From the NCBI GenBank assembly GCA_009177225.1, contig WFLZ01000121.1, positions 13,554 to 20,026 of the forward strand: 6,473 nucleotides of DNA, written 5' to 3'. Numbering within the stretch: the stretch's first letter is position 1; every line of letters starts with the position of its first letter. This DNA is from Clostridia bacterium (lineage in GTDB: Bacteria; Bacillota; Clostridia; Oscillospirales; Ruminococcaceae). Positions 1 to 6,473 of the stretch are shown one piece after another. A program made the translations under genes and the position numbers. Below the pieces are notes generated by a model. That model saw nothing but the letters and a program-made list of their open reading frames with translations. It had not been told where the DNA came from and did no database searches.

Positions 1-2750
<2,750 letters not shown>

Positions 2751-2752
2751 AC

Positions 2753-2757
2753 GGAGG
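2753..2757 (+). promoter_or_regulatory. Ribosome binding site of glnN (GGAGG)
   Basis: A strong GGAGG sits in the 16-base gap after the pyrG stop, nine bases before the ATG at 2767. It confirms the start and argues for efficient independent translation of glnN in the operon. Confidence 0.85.
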
Positions 2758-2766
2758 TATTTAATT

Positions 2767-4851
2767 ATGGAAAAGGTACAGGATTATTTCGGTAGCATGG
2801 TATTCGACGAAAGAGTTATGAAAGGTGCTCTTTCAGAAAAAGTCTACAAATCTTTAAAGAGAACTATCGACAGAGGAGTTCCGCTTGATATCACTGTTGC
2901 TAACGCTGTAGCAGCCGCTATGAAAGACTGGGCAGTTGAAAAGGGGGCAACACATTATACACACTGGTTTCAGCCCGAAACAGGCGTTACAGCTGAAAAA
3001 CATGACAGTTTCATAAATCCTGCCCCCGACGGCAGAGTTATTATGGAATTTTCCGGCAAGGAACTCGTCAAGGGCGAACCTGATGCGTCGTCTTTCCCCT
3101 CCGGCGGTCTGAGAGCGACTTTCGAAGCAAGAGGTTACACGGCTTGGGACCCGACTTCATACGCTTTTATTAAGGACGGTACACTTTATATTCCTACTGC
3201 TTTCTGTTCATATACCGGTGAGGCTCTTGACAAGAAAGTTCCGCTTCTGCGTTCTATGGACGCTCTTAACGTTCAGGCACTCCGTATTCTCAAGCTTTTC
3301 GGAAATACCGATGTTCGCTGTGTAAAGACTTCTGTAGGTCCTGAACAGGAATACTTCCTTATTCCAAAGGAACTTTATGAACAGAGAAAAGACCTTATTA
3401 TGACAGGCAGAACGCTTTTCGGTGCGATGCCCCCAAAGGGTCAGGAAATGGAAGACCATTATTTCGGTTCAATCAAACCGAGAATTGCCGAATATATGGC
3501 AGACCTCGACAAAGAACTCTGGAAGCTCGGTATTCTTGCAAAGACAAAGCACAATGAAGTTGCACCGGCACAGCATGAACTTGCACCTATCTACCGTACA
3601 ACAAATATCGCTGCTGACAATAATCAGCTTACTATGGAAGTTATGCAGAAAGTTGCACAGAAACACGGTCTTGTATGTCTGCTCCACGAAAAGCCTTTTG
3701 CAGGCGTAAACGGTTCGGGCAAGCACAACAACTGGTCAATTTCCACTGATACAGGTGTAAACCTCCTTACCCCCGGTGAAACTCCATATGAAAACGCACA
3801 GTTCCTGCTTTTCCTTTCGGCTGTAATCAAGGCTGTTGACGACTATCAGGATTTACTCCGTCTTTCAGTTGCAACCGCAGGCAATGACCACCGTCTTGGT
3901 GCAAATGAAGCACCGCCGGCAATTATTTCAATCTTCCTCGGCGACGAACTTTCCGGCGTTCTTGATGCTATTGAAAACGATACTCCGTATGACAGCGGAG
4001 AAAAGCAAACTATGCAGCTTGGTGTAGGCGTTCTCCCTGAATTTTTTAAAGATACTACAGACAGAAACAGAACTTCACCGTTTGCATTTACCGGTAATAA
4101 ATTTGAGTTCAGAATGCTTGGTTCTTCAAACAGTATTTCATGTGCAAATATCCACCTCAATGCAGCAGTTGCGGAAACTCTCAGACAGTTCGCTGATGTT
4201 CTCGAAAAGGCTGACGATTTCAATACCGCACTTCATGACCTCGTAAGAGACACTATAAAGACTCACAAGAGAATTGTCTTTAACGGTAACGGCTACGACG
4301 ACAGTTGGATTGAAGAAGCTGAAAAGAGAGGTCTCTCTAACCTTAAAACAACAGCCGACGCTATGCCTAAAATCCTTGACAATAAAAATGTTGAAATGCT
4401 TACAGCACACGGTATATTTACAGAAAGCGAGATAACCTCCCGTTGCGATATCATGCTTGAAAACTACACAAAGACTGTAAATATAGAGGCTCAGACCATG
4501 ATTGACATGGCTAAGAAACAGATTCTTCCCGCTGTTTCAAAGTTCACCGCAGACCTTGCGTCACAGGCTTCTGTAAAGTCCGGAATGGGTTCATGCAAGT
4601 ATGAAACACGCATTGTCAGAGAACTTTCCGCACTTACAGACGAAATCGACGAGGCAGTTTCCACACTTGAAACAGCAGTTGAGGAACTCAGAAGCATTGA
4701 AACGGCTATTGAAGCTTCTGCCTTTGTACGTGATGAACTTCTTCCTAAAATGGACGCTCTCCGTGTTCCTGCTGACAAGGCTGAACAGATTACCGCAGAA
4801 GAATACTGGCCTTTCCCGACTTACGACAAGCTCCTTTTTGGTATTAAATAA
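2767..4851 (+). CDS. glnN: Glutamine synthetase type III (GSIII)
   Basis: Makes glutamine from glutamate, ammonia and ATP. The GSIII family forms large double-ring oligomers in the cytosol and is the main ammonium-assimilating synthetase in many Bacteroidetes and ruminococci. At 694 residues it matches GSIII (about 700) and is much longer than GSI (about 450-470). The N-terminal GSIII-specific region contains [20 protein letters not shown] (110-129). The catalytic core follows: VGPEQEYF (190-197, metal-binding glutamates), [15 protein letters not shown] (262-276), [12 protein letters not shown] (313-324, ammonium/glutamate-site histidine region), [13 protein letters not shown] (373-385) and [21 protein letters not shown] (434-454). 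The C-terminal third is mostly charged helix, with a likely coiled coil around 612-660, followed by [20 protein letters not shown]. It appears intact. It is the last gene of the amt-glnB/pyrG/glnN run and supplies the glutamine that CTP synthase uses. No Gln riboswitch or promoter fits in the short gap before it, so any nitrogen control must act upstream of the window. Confidence 0.97.
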   Translation: MEKVQDYFGSMVFDERVMKGALSEKVYKSLKRTIDRGVPLDITVANAVAAAMKDWAVEKGATHYTHWFQPETGVTAEKHDSFINPAPDGRVIMEFSGKELVKGEPDASSFPSGGLRATFEARGYTAWDPTSYAFIKDGTLYIPTAFCSYTGEALDKKVPLLRSMDALNVQALRILKLFGNTDVRCVKTSVGPEQEYFLIPKELYEQRKDLIMTGRTLFGAMPPKGQEMEDHYFGSIKPRIAEYMADLDKELWKLGILAKTKHNEVAPAQHELAPIYRTTNIAADNNQLTMEVMQKVAQKHGLVCLLHEKPFAGVNGSGKHNNWSISTDTGVNLLTPGETPYENAQFLLFLSAVIKAVDDYQDLLRLSVATAGNDHRLGANEAPPAIISIFLGDELSGVLDAIENDTPYDSGEKQTMQLGVGVLPEFFKDTTDRNRTSPFAFTGNKFEFRMLGSSNSISCANIHLNAAVAETLRQFADVLEKADDFNTALHDLVRDTIKTHKRIVFNGNGYDDSWIEEAEKRGLSNLKTTADAMPKILDNKNVEMLTAHGIFTESEITSRCDIMLENYTKTVNIEAQTMIDMAKKQILPAVSKFTADLASQASVKSGMGSCKYETRIVRELSALTDEIDEAVSTLETAVEELRSIETAIEASAFVRDELLPKMDALRVPADKAEQITAEEYWPFPTYDKLLFGIK

Positions 4852-4920
4852 TCTGTAAAAAATATAAAGACTGTCATTTAAAAAAATCATCTTTATTACA
4901 AAAATTGGTGTTTGTTTCAT

Positions 4921-4990
4921 AAAAAAACCGCCTTTCTGTTACTTTGAGTTTGTAGCTATTCTCATCATAACAGATTCTGGCGGTTTTTTT
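4921..4990. terminator. Bidirectional rho-independent terminator / three-tier hairpin between convergent genes
   Basis: The outer stem is a perfect 12-base inverted repeat, AAAAAAACCGCC (4921-4932) against GGCGGTTTTTTT (4979-4990), giving a T7 tract on either strand. Inside it lie a 6-base stem, CTGTTA (4936-4941) with TAACAG (4968-4973), and a 4-base stem, TGAG (4945-4948) with CTCA (4961-4964), closing a 12-base loop. It sits 69 bases after glnN and 45 bases beyond the stop of the convergent catalase-family remnant, so it can end transcription from both sides. It is longer and more layered than a minimal terminator, so a dispersed repeat element that also terminates is an alternative. Confidence 0.75.
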
Positions 4991-5035
4991 ATATTTTTAT
5001 CGAACTAACGTTGAAAAGAGTTACTGTTCTGAAAA

Positions 5036-5545
5036 TTATTTTCTTCTTCCGCAGTTTGCGTCAAAAGCAGGGTTGCAGGCGTAAAAGTTCTTTGAATTGA
5101 GATTATCCTGAGTTATGCGGAGAGCCTCACCGAAACGCTGATAGTGAACTATTTCACGCTGACGGAGAAAACGGATAGGGTCACGGACATCAGGGTCATC
5201 TGCCATGCGGAGAATGTTGTCATAAGTCGTGCGGGCTTTCTGTTCGGCAGCCATATCTTCGTGAAGGTCTGTAATAACATCGCCTTTGCACTGGAAATAT
5301 GCAGCAGTAAACGGTGTACCGGATGCTGCAATTGGATAGATTCCGGTTGTATGGTCAACAAAATAGGTGTCAAAACCACTTTGTTTAATCTGGTCAATAG
5401 AAATATTTCTTGTAAGCTGATAGATAATAGCTGATATCATTTCTACGTGCGCGAGTTCTTCTGTACCTACATCGGTAAGGGTAATGTTCCATATTGAGGA
5501 ATATGCGGACAAACCCGACCAATACGGTTTGCTGATACACAGCAT
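5036..5545 (-). pseudogene. cotJC: N-terminally truncated manganese catalase / spore coat CotJC family protein
   Basis: From about residue 22 to 150 the protein reads as the CotJC/manganese-catalase ferritin-like family. It shows LTDVGTEELAHVEM (ligands Glu30 and His33), SGTPFTAAYFQCKGD, DLHEDMAAEQKART (Glu101) and DPIRFLRQREIVHYQRFGEA (His134). The Glu101-to-His134 spacing of 33 equals that between the corresponding ligands of Mn catalase. The C-terminus (NFYACNPAFDANCGRRK) looks natural. The N-terminus does not: the family has roughly 45-60 more residues with a GGxDGEL segment supplying the first glutamate ligand. Here the first 21 residues are unrelated, an in-frame TAG lies just upstream of the ATG, and I see no ribosome binding site or promoter. 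Similarity stops at about 5480-5485. In Bacillus CotJC is an inner spore coat protein; the family detoxifies peroxide. I infer a broken, probably inactive gene, with its 5' part deleted or displaced to the right of the window. Confidence 0.8.
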
Positions 5546-5696
5546 AGAAAGCTATGAAAGGATAAAGAAATGGGATGGACAAGTTCTTACCCAAGATTCG
5601 GAAAAGCCTTATGATACCGTAGTTTGTGGCACTTTAAGGACAATAAATCTTTATGTTACAGCATCTTTAGATTGTTATTCTGAGCTTCAAATTTGA
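5484..5696 (+). pseudogene. 3' remnant of an unrecognised gene abutting the catalase break point
   Basis: Seventy codons starting at an ATG at 5484 read as ordinary soluble protein rather than as antisense of the catalase, which no longer shows family similarity here. Examples are EEYADKPDQYGLL, HSIESYERIKKWDG and SEKPYDTVV. The reading frame runs back without a stop into the catalase antisense, and no usable ribosome binding site precedes the ATG (only AAGGG two bases before it). I therefore take it as a C-terminal fragment, not a complete gene. A terminator-like hairpin begins four bases after its TGA, as expected at a real gene end. I do not recognise the family; a mobile-element gene is possible from the context but not shown. 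A chance open frame is the alternative. Confidence 0.4.
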
Positions 5697-5699
5697 GAT

Positions 5700-5741
5700 A
5701 GCCTGTTTGTTTGTTATCTTGAACAAGCAGGCTAAAATTTT
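5700..5741 (+). terminator. Probable rho-independent terminator after the gene remnant
   Basis: AGCCTGTTTGTT (5700-5711) pairs with AACAAGCAGGCT (5722-5733) over 12 positions, with one G-U wobble and a 10-base loop, followed by AAAATTTT. The T tract is short and delayed, so strength is uncertain. It starts just after the stop at 5696 and would separate the remnant from the abiEi promoter. Confidence 0.6.
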
Positions 5742-5757
5742 ATAGTAAACCGCTCAC
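5742..5757 (+). repeat. Degenerate third copy of the abiEi operator half-site
   Basis: ATAGTAAACCGCTCAC matches the perfect operator arm ATAGTAAAACAACCAC (5820-5835) at 12 of 16 positions, in the same orientation. The first eight bases and the final CAC are identical. With the inverted arm at 5773-5788 it forms a second, imperfect inverted repeat with a 15-base gap. This may be chance in A+T-rich DNA, but the position just upstream of the promoter suits an accessory repressor site. Confidence 0.4.
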
Positions 5758-5772
5758 TCAATAGATTTAAAA

Positions 5773-5835
5773 GTGGTTGTTTTACTATTGACATTTTTAA
5801 AAAAATGGAGTATAATATGATAGTAAAACAACCAC
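5773..5835. promoter_or_regulatory. Perfect 16-base inverted repeat flanking the abiEi promoter; probable repressor operator
   Basis: GTGGTTGTTTTACTAT (5773-5788) and its exact reverse complement ATAGTAAAACAACCAC (5820-5835) lie 31 bases apart. The left arm ends on the first base of the -35 box. The right arm starts four bases after the -10 box, over the expected transcription start. Only the right arm would be transcribed, so this is better read as a DNA operator than as an RNA hairpin. AbiEi antitoxins are known to repress their own operon by binding inverted repeats in the promoter, and the gene directly downstream is AbiEi. That this protein binds here is an inference. Confidence 0.75.
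5788..5816 (+). promoter_or_regulatory. Consensus sigma-A promoter of abiEi
   Basis: The -35 box TTGACA (5788-5793) and -10 box TATAAT (5811-5816) are both perfect, with an ideal 17-base A-rich spacer. Transcription should start near 5823, giving a leader of about 54 bases before the ATG at 5877. Such a strong promoter implies that repression, probably by AbiEi itself, is needed to limit expression. Confidence 0.88.
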
Positions 5836-5865
5836 CCAATGATTAAATTCGAGGTTGGTTAAGTA

Positions 5866-5872
5866 GAGGTGG
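5866..5872 (+). promoter_or_regulatory. Ribosome binding site of abiEi (GAGGTGG)
   Basis: GAGGTGG lies just upstream of the ATG at 5877, with GAGG seven bases and GG four bases from it. It supports this start over the internal Met codons at residues 13 and 21. Confidence 0.75.
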
Positions 5873-5876
5873 AAAA

Positions 5877-6473
5877 ATGCTTCGTGAAAATGATATAAAA
5901 AATGTGAGAAAGATGTTTAATCGGCATCACTATACAATGACTACTGCTGAGTTGCTTGAAGCTAAGTTATATTATGCAGATATTAAGCAGCTTTTGGATG
6001 CTGGGCTAATTGAGAGAATAAAACGAGGGTACTATCACTGGATTGAAGACTGTGGAGAAAGCGAAGTTGTAATGATTAACCACCTATTCCCTGATGCAGT
6101 TCTTTGTATGGAAACTGCACTGTTCTATTATGGGTACAGTGATAGAAATCCTGCGGAATGGAATTTCGCAATTGATAGAAATGTTTCTAAACAAAGGACG
6201 AAAATTGACTATCCGTTTATAAAGGCATATCGGGTCGAGTCTGCGTTGGTTACTCTTGGAGAAACAAAAGGAAAAATTGATTTTGTTGATGTTCGTATCT
6301 ATGACCGTGACCGCACCATCTGTGATGTACTGCGAAATATGAATAAGATGGACAGAGAGATTTTTAATAAAGCAATACAAGGTTATGTAAAAGACCCGCA
6401 AAAAAATATACCAAACCTTATGGAATATGCAAAAGTATTGCATGTTCAAAAACGAGTAAAAGAAATGATTGGA
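5877..6473 (+). CDS. abiEi: AbiEi-family antitoxin / transcriptional autorepressor of a type IV toxin-antitoxin (abortive infection) system; 3'-truncated by the window edge
   Basis: The frame runs for 199 codons to the last base of the window with no stop. The family is about 200 residues, so only a few may be missing. Residues 1-55 are the winged helix-turn-helix AbiEi N-terminal domain (TTAELLEAKLYYADIKQLLDAG, then the wing LIERIKRGYYHW). Residues 60-199 are the AbiEi C-terminal domain. Its hallmarks include ALFYYGYSDRNPAEWNFAID (81-100), the basic NVSKQR, DRDRTICDVLRN (143-154) and the C-terminal IPNLMEYAKVLHVQKRVKEM. In characterised AbiE systems AbiEi counteracts the nucleotidyltransferase toxin AbiEii and represses the bicistronic operon. 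The usual abiEii partner would begin right after this gene, outside the window. The strong promoter with flanking inverted repeat fits autoregulation. The sequence looks more A+T-rich than the upstream metabolic genes and lies next to a rearranged region, consistent with horizontal acquisition. Confidence 0.9.
   Translation, partial: MLRENDIKNVRKMFNRHHYTMTTAELLEAKLYYADIKQLLDAGLIERIKRGYYHWIEDCGESEVVMINHLFPDAVLCMETALFYYGYSDRNPAEWNFAIDRNVSKQRTKIDYPFIKAYRVESALVTLGETKGKIDFVDVRIYDRDRTICDVLRNMNKMDREIFNKAIQGYVKDPQKNIPNLMEYAKVLHVQKRVKEMIG

Noticed and set aside
2751..2766. Glutamine riboswitch or promoter in front of glnN
   Set aside because: The gap is 16 bases and filled by the ribosome binding site; there is no room for such an element.
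3846..4223. Antisense open frame of 125 codons inside glnN, and similar long antisense frames inside pyrG and glnN
   Set aside because: They have no ribosome binding sites, have unnatural composition, and lie opposite fully conserved coding sequence.
5394..5594. Frameshifted N-terminus of cotJC in another minus-strand frame
   Set aside because: The alternative frames beyond 5485 show none of the GGxDGEL or Arg-Tyr-Leu segments expected of the family, so the break is a replacement rather than a simple frameshift.
5829..5857. Possible regulatory hairpin in the abiEi leader (CAACC pairing with GGTTG)
   Set aside because: It is only a five-base stem with a 19-base loop, too weak to support a riboswitch or attenuator, and one strand is already explained as the operator arm.
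6084..6449. Minus-strand open frame of 121 codons opposite abiEi
   Set aside because: It mirrors the clear AbiEi reading frame, is rich in Cys, Phe and Ile as expected of antisense A+T-rich DNA, and lacks a start signal.

Overview
The window looks like part of a chromosome of a low-to-mid G+C clostridial gut or rumen Firmicute, probably Ruminococcus or a close relative. This rests on a type III glutamine synthetase (GlnN), an ammonium transporter fused to a P-II domain, a CotJC/manganese-catalase family gene, and strong AGGAGG-type ribosome binding sites. The placement is an inference; no rRNA or other taxonomic marker is present.

Region 1 (1-4851, + strand) is a tight three-gene run. It holds the 3' part of an Amt-GlnB fusion, pyrG (CTP synthase) and glnN, with gaps of only 14 and 16 bases, each carrying a ribosome binding site. 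The genes form a pathway: ammonium uptake with a built-in P-II sensor, ammonium fixation into glutamine by GlnN, and use of glutamine as amide donor by CTP synthase. The likely promoter and any nitrogen-responsive leader lie upstream of the window.

Region 2 (4852-5035) is a convergent intergenic space. It contains a 70-base three-tier hairpin whose outer stem ends in A7 and T7 tracts, so it can act as a terminator on both strands.

Region 3 (5036-5733) is a rearranged zone. A CotJC/manganese-catalase gene on the minus strand keeps its natural C-terminus but loses family similarity abruptly at about 5480-5485. Its N-terminus, with one of the metal ligands, is missing. Immediately beyond the break, the + strand carries about 70 codons that read like the 3' end of a different, unrecognised gene, closed by a stop and a terminator-like hairpin. 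This looks like the edge of an insertion or deletion.

Region 4 (5734-6473) holds a very strong promoter (TTGACA, 17 bases, TATAAT) flanked by a perfect 16-base inverted repeat, with a third degenerate copy upstream. It drives an AbiEi-family antitoxin/repressor gene that runs off the window end. The arrangement is that expected of an autoregulated AbiE type IV toxin-antitoxin phage-defence module. The toxin gene (abiEii) would lie just outside the window.
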